Shown one piece after another: positions 45,618 through 58,134 of a stretch of DNA of 64,000 nucleotides. The notes under the pieces were generated by a model. The model was not told the origin of the DNA. It searched no databases and worked only from the letters and a program-made list of their open reading frames with translations. The stretch comes from Bryoerythrophyllum caledonicum (taxonomy: Eukaryota; Streptophyta; Bryopsida; Pottiales; Pottiaceae), in assembly GCA_963971425.1 (NCBI GenBank), contig OZ020522.1, forward strand, positions 966,168 to 1,030,167. Reading direction: 5' to 3'. The translations under genes and the position numbers were made by a program. Position 1 is the stretch's first letter, and each line of letters begins with the position of its first letter.

Positions 45618-47110
45618 CTAATTTGGCACTTCTAAACCTTCAAAGAATTGATGAAGTTTTGCTATAATATCTTGAAGATGTGGAAATAATTGGTTAATAC
45701 ACCACGTACCATCTAAATCTAAAGCTAATCCACATCTAATCATGGATTTTCCAGGATAAGTCTTTTTGTCGTTATCTACTAAATTATTAACATCTTGAAT
45801 AGCATTGGCAGCTAATTGAAGAAAAAATCTTTTCCCTAGATTAGAAAGTTTACCAAAAGATTGACCATCGCTACAAGGATTATTTTGCCAAGCGTTTTGT
45901 TTAATGAGCTCTAATTTTTTTAATTCCCACCGCCTTGTCCACGCGTCCTTGATTTTTGAAATCACAAAAGTATCTGCTGGTTGGCAAAGGTGAGTGGCAC
46001 ATGGAGGTAGGTGTTTTAATATGGTTCTTTTTGAGCTAAATGGCCGTTAATCTAGTGTTCATGTTGTGGCCCGAACAATTATCTACATAAATGTATTTTG
46101 TACGATTATGTATGTCTAGTTGATATGCCCTAGGTTCTTCAAAATATTGCGAAAAAATGGCTTGATTCATCCATCCTTTCGGACCCGTAGGATAACAAAC
46201 TCCGGGAATGGGGTCTTCTAAACCACGAATAGGGTAATTACTATTGTCATTACTAAATATTAACATAGGCGTTTCTATCATTGCTCTACGCCCCCCCCCC
46301 GAGATTCTCACAACCATTGTTATTGCCTCTCCTCCGGCAACTACGTCCGCGTACTTTACCGTGGTATCTCCACGGAAACCTAGAGTTTACCATTATCCAC
46401 AATAATGGTAAAATGTGTTTCATCGAGGTTTTCAATGAGATTCTCATCGAACATACCCGATTGAAACCCTCGTTGCAAAAGTTTCAAATGATAAGCCGTA
46501 TTAATCTCAATTTGACTTTCTTTTTCCAGGCTACAAGTAAAACGACCTCTTTGTGATAATAAAACTATATTGTTAATATCCATAAAATGGCAAATCCATG
46601 AGTGATTGATTTTTTGGATTAAAACCCTATCATCTCTAGGGTCTCTAGATTGAGCGGCATATGGTGAAGCATGTGATGAAAGCACGGAAAGTGCTAATTC
46701 AATGAGGATAGCCGAAGAAAATTTTATCCCGCCATTCTTGTACACCTCAAATGATTGGAGAAGTCTTGGGTGCAACCATTGGACCCATTCCGATGGCTTT
46801 GGCCCCCGTCCACTCTTGGCTTTGGTGAGAACTTGTTTTCTCTTGCCAAAATTACTCCGCGTAAAAGAAATTGGCGTTGTGGAATTGGAATTTACTAGGG
46901 ATAATAATGTCTCCCAAAGAGCCCACCAGTGTGTTGCCCTGACAATGTTGGTGGCACGTTGCGCTCTAAAATGTTCTGGAAAGGCGTTGAGAGTCCTCGC
47001 ATATAAGCCCCTATGGCCATGGAGGGACTCATCTTCCACCATCTAGACAACCACGCTTTGACGGGTCTGGATGGTGGAGACTTGCTGTAAGAAGCGCAAT
47101 CGGCATTCAA
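45618..47110 (-). pseudogene. Decayed pogo-like DDE transposase
   Basis: A DDE_1-type transposase on the minus strand. The N-terminal 220-residue block (46,380-47,042) contains the HTH-like KPSEWVQWLHPRLLQSF-type helix region and ends with the first catalytic block ENLDETHFTI. The next block, 46,036-46,317, holds YIYVDNCSGHN with the second Asp. The last, 45,618-45,965, follows a THLCQPADTFVISKIK stretch with the third Asp, giving a DD35D arrangement. A poly-C run at 46,291-46,302 breaks the frame between the first two blocks, and a stop plus a frame change lie between the second and third, so this copy is inactive. The ends may be the CACTACACTAAA-type repeats near 43,978 and 48,900. Confidence 0.7.
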
Positions 47111-47538
47111 TTGGGACGGTCTCCATTACTGTAAGCAACAACAATTTGTCTTAGCATTTTTGATTCTATCATAGTATGCTTTCCATTCATGCCTATAATA
47201 CGTACCTGTGGATAGGGGCCCGACTGGGTAAGGGGGCGTAGCTGCCTGGCTTGAAAAAGATTGGTCGGCTGATGGTGCGGATGACATGATTGGCTGATGG
47301 TCGCCGAATGACATGGTGGGCTCACTGCTCGGACGCGCTGACTACTCCGATTCGTTGGCTCTGCTGATTCTCTGGCTCGGATTTGTTAAAGTCTGATTCG
47401 GTTCTTTGCTGATGCGGATTCGTTGGTGGTGACATGCGCCAATTTGGTGACGCTGACACGCACTGATTCCTTGTCTGGCTCGCTGATGACGAGCTGGCTG
47501 ACGCGGTGACTCTAATTCTCTCATTGACGATGGCTGAG

Positions 47539-47552
47539 AATTGAGTAAAATT
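47539..47552 (+). repeat. LINE target-site duplication, left
   Basis: AATTGAGTAAAATT, identical to 48,210-48,223. Confidence 0.85.
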
Positions 47553-48209
47553 GTCGTGGAAGCTTGTCCTTCCCCTGGTGAGGAGTCATGTAGTGCCGTA
47601 GAAGCTCGTCCTTCCCCTGGTGAGGAGCCACGTAGTTCCAGCAGAGAGGAGGACTCAACCGAGCTTAACAGGAGTGTGGATAATCCCAAGGAGTTGGAGT
47701 TGCCTCGCGAGTTCATGGTGACCTGGAAGCAAGGTATTTTCGGGCACAAGATCTCGAGGAGATTCACCACTATCAGCAGGATCTGACTCTTATTGAGAGA
47801 CATCATCTTATGGCAGTTGTGGAGCGAAAGAAACAACGCGGCGTTCAACGATACCAATTGGAACAAACAGAAGTTGAAAGCTAAAGTGTGGATCAATTTG
47901 GTGGACTACGGGTGTGCAACGTGGGCTAAGACGCTGTCTAGATGTACCCAAGCCCCTGAGAAGAGCAAGAAGTTTTCGAAGCGGTTCAAAGATCTTTCGT
48001 GCTGCAACGACGTTCTTGCCTCTTGGGTGGATATGAAGCCACAGCGGCACTTGTCTCCGTTCTCTCTTAGGTCGTTATCTAGTTCTAACCCCCCCTCTAA
48101 CATCTAACCTTGTACTTGGCATTTACCCGTCCTCGTCAGACCTCGCGGGGTCTATTTTCCTCCCCCTTTCCTTTGCAGTAAAGGTTTCTTTACTTGTGTA
48201 AAAATAAAA
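47553..48209 (+). mobile_element. 5'-truncated LINE (L1-type) with target duplications
   Basis: A 657-bp insertion flanked by the 14-bp direct repeat AATTGAGTAAAATT (47,539-47,552 and 48,210-48,223). The 3' end is A-rich (TGTAAAAATAAAA). The plus-strand frame 47,793-48,107 has the LINE ORF2 C-terminal signature LWSERNNAAFND and then WINLVDYGCATWA, typical of plant L1 elements after the reverse transcriptase. A CTTGTCCTTCCCCTGGTGAGGAG-like block is duplicated at the 5' side (period about 45 bp). Only the tail of the element is present, as expected from incomplete reverse transcription. It interrupts the DNA-transposon remnants around it, so it is younger than they are. Confidence 0.85.
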
Positions 48210-48223
48210 AATTGAGTAAAATT
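48210..48223 (+). repeat. LINE target-site duplication, right
   Basis: AATTGAGTAAAATT, directly after the A-rich tail. Confidence 0.85.
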
Positions 48224-49428
48224 AGTCTGACGCTGGCTGGTGACTCTGACTCTGACGCTAACTAATTTTACTCAATTTGTTGAATTCTATTCACTGACTC
48301 GCTGACTCGAACGCCTTGAGCCTGGATTCTTAGGAAGTAAATTTCAGACACTGTGCTCGATTCGCGGCTCGGTGGTTACAAAAATATATATGGTACAAAA
48401 AAATTGGGAATGCAAAATCCACAGAAAAGAAATGTGGTTCACAGAATGAATTCTTTAGGTGCATAAAATGGCTTCTCCAGACCTTCTCCAGTCAACTACG
48501 TTCCAAAATTCTAACCTCACACAAACAACAACTTGCAATGGAGAGCCATTCACCAGGGTTGGGAAGATAATGAAAATGAGAAGAATTGGAAATGAGAAGA
48601 TAAAGGGATGAGGTTGAGAATGAGATGAGGAGAATAAATGCATGACAGCCGGTAGGCGGTTGATTGGGGGTTTATATTATTTTATAAACTTCTTAACAAA
48701 TTTATGTGCTACGGTAGGTGGTTGATTGGGAATCAAAACTAATTATCATTTGTTTTAGAAATAATGTATTAAGGTGGATGATTGGGGGTCTAATTAAATG
48801 ACAATGGTGGCTAATACTAATTGTCAACTTGTTCACGAATAGTGTACTAGGGTAATTACACTATTCGTACCATTACACTAAATGCCATCTTCAGTGTAGA
48901 TGGATATTTGACCCTTATTTTTTTATATATAGAGATGTGTGTATCTATTTACAACTCACTCTCATGGTCCACCAACCACTGTGTCGGGTCTTAACCTTTT
49001 AGCGCCCAGGAAGCCCGAAATGGGGCTCCGGAGGTGCTAAAACTCAAATTGCATGAAATCCATGAGGAACTAGGCTTTGAGATACGAGGTTCAGATTTGC
49101 GCACTCAGTACACAAACACTCTCCAACAATCAGATCATGATTTGGATTAATAGAACTCTCGGAAAAGCTAGAAATACAACACAAAATACACAAAATACAC
49201 TCAAATACAGTGAATACAGTGAATACTATGCCACATACTATGTTGTATTTCACACACATGCAAAACCCTAAACCCTTGTTTCTCCAAAGAACACGCTCAT
49301 TCGCAATTTTCTCCACTCTAAACCTTAAACCCTAAAACCCTAAACCTAGGTCACGCGCACTCACCATGAATCCCGAGCGATCGATAACATCACCAACAAA
49401 ATGAGCACGAGCTTCGATCGCTGCAACG
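48224..49428. promoter_or_regulatory. Spacer and upstream region of the INTS4-like gene, with telomere-type boxes
   Basis: AT-rich transposon remnants run to about 48,900. Closer to the gene are AACCCTAAACCC (about 49,263) and CTTAAACCCTAAAACCCTAAACC (about 49,323-49,345). These telo-box words occur in many plant promoters and leaders and are bound by TRB-type Myb factors; function here is inference. A small repeat of GTGAATACA-type words lies at about 49,199-49,230. Confidence 0.55.
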
Positions 49429-52367
49429 ATGGACCTCCACATCGATACCGCAAACTTGAGCTTTGATGGCGAGAGCTCCACGCTGAACGCGCTCCTGCGC
49501 GACCGCATCGCCGCCCTGCGCCACGCCGTGCAGCCTAGCGCGCGCCGGGAAGCTCTCGCGGCCATCGCCGCGCACGTGGACCTCACAGCCAACTCTGCCA
49601 CACGCGAGGCGCTTCTGGGAATCCTCAAGGTCCAGCTATGGCGCGAGGACGATCCAGACCTCGTCCGGAGTCTGGCGAAGGTGATCGTCGACGTCGCGGT
49701 GGACGACGCGAAAGGTGCCGCGGGGGCTTTGCAGGAGTTTCTTGCCGGGAAGGAAGGGTTACAGGGCGCGGTGCTGGTGCAGGTGCTGCACTCGCTGCTG
49801 AAGCTCGCGGAGCGACGGGGCGACGACGGGGCTGTGACGACGCTGGGGTTCGCGGTGCGGCGGCAGCTGCGGAGCGGGGATCCGCGCGTGCGGGCGCTGG
49901 CGCTGCGGTTGCTGGCGGAGAGCGTGCGGCGGGGGAGAGAAGGTGTGAGTGCGGGGAAGAGGAGGCGTGTGGAGGGCGATGAGCATGATGGTAGCAAGAT
50001 AGGCGAGGCGCTGGTGAGTTACTTGAAGGATCCGTATCCCGCTGTGCGAGAGACGGCTCTGCGGTCGCTCATGAAGATGCACGGGAAAGGCTTCGAGTTG
50101 ACGAGCGAGTGCTGCAAGAATGCCGCGGGCTTGTTCAGGGATTCGTTCGAGTACGTCCGCATCGCTGCGATTGAATTGGTCAGTTCTGCTTTTTCAAATG
50201 TTTCTATGTTTTCTGAGGAATCGCTTCAAATTATGCTTTAGTGCTAAAAATGAAAGTAGAAAATAATTGTTAGAGACTTGCATTCTGTATATCAACCCTA
50301 ATTTTGCAGCATACTTTTACACTTGCAGAAATCTTGACAAAGACAGTGCAAGTGAGCATTTGGCTATGGTTGTCAAATTTTGCTTGCGTGTAACACGATG
50401 TGGTCTTGGCAGGTTGGGCTGTGGATGAAGAGTCATTTGGATTTGAAGGATCAGTCGTCTCTCAAGCAGCGCACGGAAGCATTTTTACAGGTAGTCCTTG
50501 AAAACTGGCTCGCCTGATGTGAGTGATGTGTTTGCAAGTCTCTGGTGCCCTACGTCTTTGTATCTGAAATTTATCGAGACGTGACTGTGACCTTGCATTT
50601 TTCGATTTACTTGAGAGGTCATCTGTTTCTCTATTTTTTATGTCCATGACGATTAAAAGTTAATGGAAGCAATAAAGATTTCCTGTAAGTTACACCAGTT
50701 CTATTTATTGGTGACTACTGGACCTTGGTGATATTGTCGTAATTGTGTTGATTGTATGCAGTAGTCTTTCTTATGTCTCGTCCTTTCAGGTTTGCACTAC
50801 GGTTACAGACATGAACATGAGGGTGAGGGAGGCGGCTTTCCGTGTGCTCGGTGATGCAACTAGGATACCGGAGAGTGTATTACTTCAGACTTTGACCAAG
50901 AAGGTGGCGAAGGCTCCTAAAGAATCGGATGTTTTAAGTAGTGCGCCTACAGCCTCAAAAGAAGGCGATGCTGGCTCACCCAAGTTTGAGGAAGGTTCAA
51001 ATCTCTTGGATGCAAGTGCTGCTGGTGCGTTTGTGCATGGCCTTGAAGACGAATACCTCGAGGTAAACCTTGTCACAGCTTACGTCGTTTGAAGTAGAAC
51101 AGCGTGCACCGTAGTACAGAGCAATCCATGACTGCTTATTCAGAGAGCAGTTAAAACTTGTGAGTCTTTGTGACAGCTGATCTGACGGCTTCTCCCAGGT
51201 ACGCTGTGCGGCCATAGAAGCCCTGGCAAAGCTGGCGTGCAAGTGCGAGAGAATGGTTTTTGGTGCAGCGAACCTTCTCCTGGACATGTTGAATGAAGAG
51301 GTGGAGGTTGTGCGGATGCAAGCGATGCAAGCTCTTTCGCAGCTGGCAACTGCCGGCCATCTGTCTGTGCATGACCAACATCTCCATCTGGTAAGATATA
51401 GCCATACGCCTCAGCTTCAATGTACCAGTATTTTGCACAGTTGAGGAGTCATTCATCATGATTTGGATACTAGAAGGAGCAATAGGCTTCTAATGCGTGA
51501 TTTTTGAGTGTGTCTCTGTCTCTAACTGCTATCCCTCCAACTGGCCCTGCAGTTCTTAAGTGTGGTTGAGGACGTAAGTCCAGAAATGCGAACTGGTGGC
51601 CGCAACTTACTCGCTTCCTCTCTCCTGCCAAGCTTCAGCACTTTCCATTCAATCATTCGGGCACTCCTGACGAGTCTCGAGCATCATCCTGAGGTCTGCT
51701 GGACAATTCTCCCTCCTTCTACCTCTTGCATGTGCAATATGCAGGATTTTGTAAAGCAAATGAATATTTCGAAACGGACTTATCGTCTCTTTACAGATAT
51801 CGTATTTGTGTTCAAGAATTGTATATTGTCCTTCAGTCGCTTTTTCAGGAGCTCATCTGCCAGTTGCCCTTTCCCGCAGGACGAAGTGGGCGTAATCAGT
51901 ACCTTCAGCGTTTTGGGTCAAATCCATCCAACTTACACTGAATGCATCAGCCAGGAGTTGCTTAAGGAGGTGAGATGCTTGACTATCATCTCCTTTCTCG
52001 TCTGGTTGATTGAAAATGCGATGAGAATCCTCTCCGAACATGATCTTTCCAGTTAATAGTTTCTATTTTTCACTGTTGTGGACAGATGCAGGGTTTTCTC
52101 AACGAAGAAATTGGACTTGACGAGCCCCGATTCGCTGCAATATTGTCCCTGTTTCTGGGCGCTGGGCTTTCAAATTCCAACATCGTCTCACTTGTACCCG
52201 CCAGGTTTCTGTCCTACGCCAGTTTCATCAGCCATAAGCTCCCTGATAGCATTCCATTGCTCAAATTGCGACCTGTGGGCTTCAAATCAGTGCAGTTTTC
52301 TTGGTCAAACAGAGAGAAACGGAAAATCAGTGGCCATGTGACGAACCCTGTGGCTAGATCAGCATGA
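49429..52367 (+). CDS. INTS4: Integrator complex subunit 4-like protein (SIEL-like), 7 exons
   Basis: A HEAT-repeat scaffold of the Integrator complex, which cleaves snRNA precursors. The Arabidopsis homologue SIEL also binds SHORT-ROOT and is embryo-essential. Exons: 49,429-50,178; 50,413-50,490; 50,790-51,062; 51,199-51,390; 51,553-51,693; 51,880-51,969; 52,086-52,367. Every join is phase 0 and GT-AG, giving 601 residues. HEAT-like helices are visible in VRALALRLLAESVRRG, YPAVRETALRSLMKMHG, VRIAAIELVGLWM, MNMRVREAAFRVLGD, VRCAAIEALAKLA and VVRMQAMQALSQLA, and the C terminus has the family's FKSVQFSW block. It is shorter than Arabidopsis SIEL (over 900 residues), mainly in the C-terminal half; a missed exon at about 51,745-51,879 cannot be excluded. 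The first exon is markedly GC-rich. Confidence 0.85.
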
Positions 52368-52945
52368 CGTGAAGATCTACTTTCTGAGTCCATTCTTAGG
52401 ATTTGTACCATGTTAAGTTCTGTATATACTTTTGCTACGACATGCAATCCATGTGCCTACGCTGTAGGCAAGATCTGCTGGTCATACAATGATCACTTCT
52501 GTTACATAGCAATCCACTAACTCAGGGAGAAGTGTACAGCCACTTCTGTTCCACAATCACTGCCCCAATTTCACTCGTGATGAGTAAAACTAACCGAAAC
52601 GCACTTCCCATCTCAAAAGCTGCTGGCAAAAGAACTCGACACCTATCCGGTATCTGGGCGGGTATCATCTTGTCCTGCTTTTCCCTTCTGTCACTGTAAG
52701 AGATTCAATGCTTGATTACGCCCGTGTGCTGACCTGTGATGATTGAAGCTCTGACCAAACCGCACCCTTTCATATCCTCAAGATACTCCTGCCATACCCG
52801 GGGATACCAACTAGCTATCTTCGTGTGCGGCGATGGATAAAGTTCATGCCCGCTCACCACCTCGACATATCCCCCAATACCCCTTCAATACCAGTGTGAG
52901 ACCCACGAGGGTATTGTTCTCGGACCTTCCTGACGTCGGACGACG
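52368..52945. other. Spacer between INTS4-like gene and O-fucosyltransferase gene
   Basis: It holds the presumed 3' end of one gene and the promoter of the next. No repeat or RNA gene recognised. Confidence 0.4.
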
Positions 52946-53877
52946 ATGGCGATCGTGCGCACAATCGATGGAGCTCGCGCGATGGAGATGGATCAGCCTG
53001 GCGTGGCGATGGAGGGGCCCAGAGGGAGGAGGAATCCGAGTCCGAATCCTTCAGAAGAGCCGGCGCGCGCAGCGCAGCGTCATGCGTTTCTTGGCAAGCT
53101 CCTCTTCGTTGCCGCCGTCGTCGTGCGCTGCCACGCCGACCTGGTCTCGCAGGTGGCGAATCTAGGATCCGTAGCACCGCGGATGAGGATTTCCCGTTTT
53201 GGAGCTTTCAGCGGATCTCTAGGCGTCCGGAACTCCCGGTGAGTTGGAATTTCCGGGCGCTGCTTTTGAGGATTGTGTGATTTCCGTTAGTGGTCTACTT
53301 TGGGGCGATTTGCTCTGTTTGGCCTGTTGGCGGATGGATTGTTTGTTTGAAGGAATGCGGCAATCAGGAAGACTTGATAAGCCTGGTAGAATTTGAATCT
53401 GTGAGGTTTATTTCTTAGGATTTTTATTTTTCGGCGGTGACGCTTCCTTTCTTGATCCCCTGGTTTCACAGCAGCGTTGAATTCTGGCGTGTAGCTGCAT
53501 TCTGTCTCGTTTCGTGTTTGCATTTTCTTGCCGGAATGGTCTCGTGTCTTTGAAACCCTAGGGAATGCAGGTTTATCCTTTGTTTGAGGGAAGAGAATTT
53601 TCCGGAAGCTTGTTGAGTAAGCTTGGGAAGGCGTGATGTTCACGAAATTTTAAGAAAGTCGGGCACAGAATCAGAGGCGGTAACAGTTAGGTTACTTGCG
53701 AGGTCGTTAGAGGGACTGATGAAGGGTAAAGCTTCTTGCCACGTAAAGAAGAAATTCGGTTTATGAAATTAGTCTAGGTTTCTTTTTTCTTTCCTTGGCA
53801 AGCGATCAAGAATAGGACCAACCACATCTGATGATAGAAGCCAAAGTCGACAGAAGAAGGAGGTGTGAGAATCGCAG
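52946..53877 (+). promoter_or_regulatory. Leader region of the O-fucosyltransferase gene: GC-rich upstream ORF and leader intron
   Basis: A 98-residue open frame (52,946-53,242) carries a hydrophobic helix (FLGKLLFVAAVVVRC). A strong donor CCCG/GTGAGT at 53,239 and an acceptor ATCGCAG at 53,877 define a leader intron of about 640 bp. Spliced this way the upstream frame meets a stop at once, so it would act as an upstream ORF rather than as part of the enzyme. A separate small gene is the alternative. Confidence 0.4.
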
Positions 53878-53892
53878 CTAGTTTCTCACACA

Positions 53893-56800
53893 ATGGACGA
53901 GGTGGATGGAGAGAAGCAGGGCTCTCCGGTTAAGGAAGGCAGGCTGTCTGTGCTGCGCAGGGCGGATTCGTCCGTCGTGCAAGGCGGATACTCGAGCTCA
54001 GGGCGCACTTCTCCCACTCTTCTGCAACGCTCTAACTCCATGAGCGCAGAGAAGTCTCAGCTATCTCCCGCGACGCGCAGCCGACAGACTGCCGCCCTCA
54101 GTCCGCGGCCTCACTCCCCGCATCCTCGCTCTCCCAGGGCGCTGACGCCCGAAACCTCGCTTCCGGAGGCGATTCGAGGCAGCCCGCGGTTCCGGTCAAC
54201 AATCTCCGGGCAAACAGCGTTCCAACAGTTGACCAAGAGTGCCGCTTTTTCAAAGAAAGGACGGGGGCGGTTGCTCAGGAAAGGCGGCACTGTGTTCTTC
54301 GTTGTCTTGTTTTTGTGGTTTGCTCTTGATTGGTGGTATCTCTCTCGCTTTCAAGTGTCGACCCTGAACAAATCGGAGCCTCCACATGCAGAAACTGTAA
54401 GTTCACATCTATTTCTATGGAACTAGATTCTTTTGTCACATTTAAGTGGTTGCCGATTCCTTTCGCATGCTCCTTATGCTATGGTGGCAACTTGTTGTCA
54501 TAGTGTGGTGATTTATTATTATATTGGTATGAATATGGATTCATTATGTATTCAGTGTTTACTTCAGGTTTGACGGCTTCAGAATGTAGGCGTCAGAGAT
54601 TAATTTCGTAGTGAAATTAATTGCAGGTGCATCCGGCTGGTCTCAGCAATGGTACTACGGCCGTGTTTTATGAGCGACTGATTGCTTTGGCAGCACATGC
54701 ACTTGCTGAGGTACTTAGAATTCTTGTTTTGTAGTTTTGTGCTTGGCACTGAAAACTCAAGTTTTCAATCTCATTTCCGATGCCTCATCACGTGATTGGG
54801 GAGTTTTATGTTCTTCTAACTGTGCTTGTATAGGAGCATTTGTTTTTCGTCGCTCAGGATTGCGATGATCTAATTCTAAATCTAGCGGTCATTAGTGATG
54901 GCATGCTCCCTTACAGCTCATTACTAGCTACTTGTAATTGCAGAATGAGTTCAAGCCCGAGCCCGAGGACATATGGGATGAACCAACTATAAATGGCACT
55001 ACATGGCTTCCTTGTGCAAACCAGAGACCTAAGGATCATATTCGTGAGTTCCTTGCTTATTTTGCTCCTCGTTTTAAACTGAACGCAAGTTGCTGTTTAG
55101 AAAATCTAAATTTGACTTGTTACAGAGCTGAAAATACTTTGGTTTCTTTACAACCCCTCAGATGTCAGACATCTATACCTCCTCATTCATGATGTCTAGT
55201 TGCAACTTCCGTTTGATTTTTAGGCCGAAACGCTATCTTGCATATGCTTCTGATAAGCAGTACTTAAATCAGAAGTATAGTCTGTCATTAAGGAACACCA
55301 CAGCACAATCACTCAATTTATGGTGTGATTGCAGCTCCTCCATCATCCGAGGATTCGTCTGGCTACATCATGATCAATGCCAATGGCGGCCTCAATCAGC
55401 AGCGTGTCGCGGTATAGCATCTCCTCTTATTGGCATTTTACTGGTTCTAATTGAATCTCTAAAAACGTAAGAATACTTTGCTCACTGCCTTAAAAATGCT
55501 AGGTCATCTTTTGTATAATATAGTGACGATGTCTCATTGATTTTGGGCTCGCAGATCTGCAATGGTGTGGCGGTGGCACGTTTGTTGAACGCCACTTTAG
55601 TTTTGCCTAAATTTTTATTCAACAGTGTCTGGAGGGACCCAAGGTGCCGTTCCTAACACTCTATTACGTGTGAATTGTCTGCATGAGTCGTTAATCTTTG
55701 GTGGAGGAGTGAATTATACGGAAAGATGTGTTCTAGCCTTCAACTAGTAACGCTAAGTTTTTCTGTGGGGGATGGTGCAGTCAGTTTGGAGATTTATACG
55801 AAGAAGATTTCTTTATAGATTACTTAAAAGATGACGTACGAATAGTGAAAGAGCTGCCTTTTGAGCTACAATCTTTGGATCTGGAGGCAATTGACGCCGT
55901 GGTAAGTTCTAAAGACCCGTTTCGATTGAGTAAATATACGTTATGCATTACCAAATATATGTTTCTGGTTTCTTAATTGAACATCAGATATCAATGATTT
56001 CTAATGCTTGAAAGATCTGCTATTGCACCAGTGCTGACGTGAATAATGTAGGTGACAGAATTTGATGTTCCGAAGGAAGCGAAGCCCAGTTTCTACCTGA
56101 AGCACATCCTTCCTTTGTTAGTAAAGACCCGCGTCGTCCTCTTTGAAGGCTTTGGGAACCGTTTGGGTTTTGATCCCATATCCTTTGATATTCAGGTATG
56201 ATTGGTGGTTACCATTCTCTAGTTCAAGTTGAGAGGCTCCTTAGTTTTACGCTTTCTCGGCACGGTTCTGATCCCTCCATAACTGGTTTTGCAGAGACTG
56301 AGATGCCGCTGTAATTTTCATGCTCTAAGATTTGTCCCGCATTTGCAAAAAATGGGAAACCTGATTGTGGATCGAATGCGAGACAAACACCCTCGCTGGG
56401 GACCCAGTGAGGATGAGTTTCATCTTGACAACCGACCCTTGGCAGGTAGGTCTTAGGATGTTTGGGATTTGGTCTTTTCCTTGTTATCTGCTCAACATGG
56501 AGCATTAAAATGCAAATTGCATATGCTGCTGACGCAACAGAGAAAGTTCGAATACGATTTATGAAGCCTGTTCCGAAATACCTGGCTGTGCACTTGCGGT
56601 TTGAGATGGACATGGCAGCGTACTCTTTGTGTGAATTTGGAGGAGGTGAAGCTGAGAAAGAAGAACTTCGAACTTACCGTGTTCAGCATTTTCCAATTCT
56701 TGCAAAGTTGGAGGAGGAGGGAAAGTAAGCATTCTGTCTCGTACCATATCATGATATTAATTACCAGTTGTACCTAGGTCCAAAACTTAAACTAGAAAAG

Positions 56801-58134
56801 GTAGAAGAAAGACAAGGTTTTACCAGAAAACAATGCTGTGAACTTCATTAAATCACCCCTTCTCGCGCTCAACTTTTGCCAAGGATGATCTACAAAGATG
56901 ATCTACAGTAGGAATAGTAGCATGGAAACAACTCGATCATCCCTAGATTTGCCACCATCACAAAGGAGAAGGTCTATCTTGCTACTGAATCTTATGAATA
57001 AGGTTAGGATTAATTTCTTGACCTTTTAATCGATTGGTGAAATTTTGGTTTCTGCAGGTTGGGGTCAGCTGAACTCAACAGGGAACTGGGGCATTGCCCG
57101 CTTATGCCAGAGGAGGGCTTCTTGATGTTAGCTGCGCTGGGGTTCAAGAGGGGAACACGAATCTATCTTGCAGGGGCGCAAATGTATGGAGGCGAAGCGA
57201 AGATGATGATCCTCAAGTACCTGTATCCCAATATTGTTACTAAAGAGGACATTCTGACAGAGGAGGAGATTGCCCCTTTCCGCAACCATTCCTCTCAGGT
57301 AACAAATTTAAAACCTTCTTCTTTATTAGAGTTCTCTTTAAAAGTTTAAATAAGATACCCCCTCTTTTGTTTACTCCTTCCTCACTCTTAAGTAGGTATC
57401 AAATTAATAGAAGAGCTTGGTGGCCTTATCCTTCAAGTAAGCATGGAAGAGCTTGTTGGTCTCTAACTCAAAGGAGAAAATAGTTTGGCTTGAGATAATG
57501 TAAATATTAGCTGGCTTTCTCCACTTTGTTTGATTTAGTCGATTAAAATCCTTCAATGAAGTTTGGAAGTGCTTGGTGGTCTCTAATTTTAGCCGTCTCT
57601 GATGATGAAAGGGTTTGCATGCGATCAACTATGAATATCAGCCGCCTCTCTCTCCTTGGAGCTGATTTTAGATTATTTGAGAACTATATAGAGCTGATTT
57701 TTAATGGAAACAGAGGGGGTAGCTATCTCATGCAAACTCTAGGTTACCTTACAAATTGCTCTATTTTTTTTCCGGTTCCAATTGCAACCAACTGAAGAGT
57801 TTATTTGCTTTTGACGCAGTTAGCAGTGCTGGACTTCTTGGGCTGCGCATTGGCAGACGCATTCGCCATGACCGACTCCGGCAGTCAGCTGTCGTCTCTA
57901 GTGTCCGGACACCGCATTTATCACGGCTCAGGTCACAGGCCAACGATCCGTCCCAACAAGAAACGGCTGGCACAGCTGTTCGAGAACAATGCCACCATTG
58001 AGTGGACCCATTTCGAGGACAGGGTTCGGAAACTCGTGAAGGAGACCAAAAAGATCGCTGTTCGCCCCATTTCTCGGAGCATTTACAGGCACCCGAGGTG
58101 CGTAGAATGCATGTGCAAACATAATGCACTGTAG
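53893..58134 (+). CDS. Plant O-fucosyltransferase family protein, 11 exons
   Basis: A Golgi-type GDP-fucose protein O-fucosyltransferase-like enzyme (plant GT106/DUF246 group). Exons: 53,893-54,396; 54,627-54,710; 54,944-55,043; 55,335-55,411; 55,555-55,643; 55,781-55,901; 56,052-56,195; 56,295-56,445; 56,541-56,724; 57,058-57,298; 57,820-58,134. They sum to exactly 670 codons (669 residues). It has a cytosolic Ser/Pro-rich tail of about 130 residues and then one signal anchor ([19 protein letters not shown]), so it is a type II membrane protein. Conserved blocks are [30 protein letters not shown], the [10 protein letters not shown] block with the family's HxRFExD-type residues, [17 protein letters not shown] and [15 protein letters not shown]. 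The acceptor substrate is unknown. It is tail to tail with the deaminase gene, 377 bp away. Confidence 0.9.

Noticed and set aside
49332-50082. Long minus-strand and alternate plus-strand frames over INTS4 exon 1
   Set aside because: GC-rich codon usage opens several frames; only the plus frame from 49,429 has HEAT repeats and matching splice sites.
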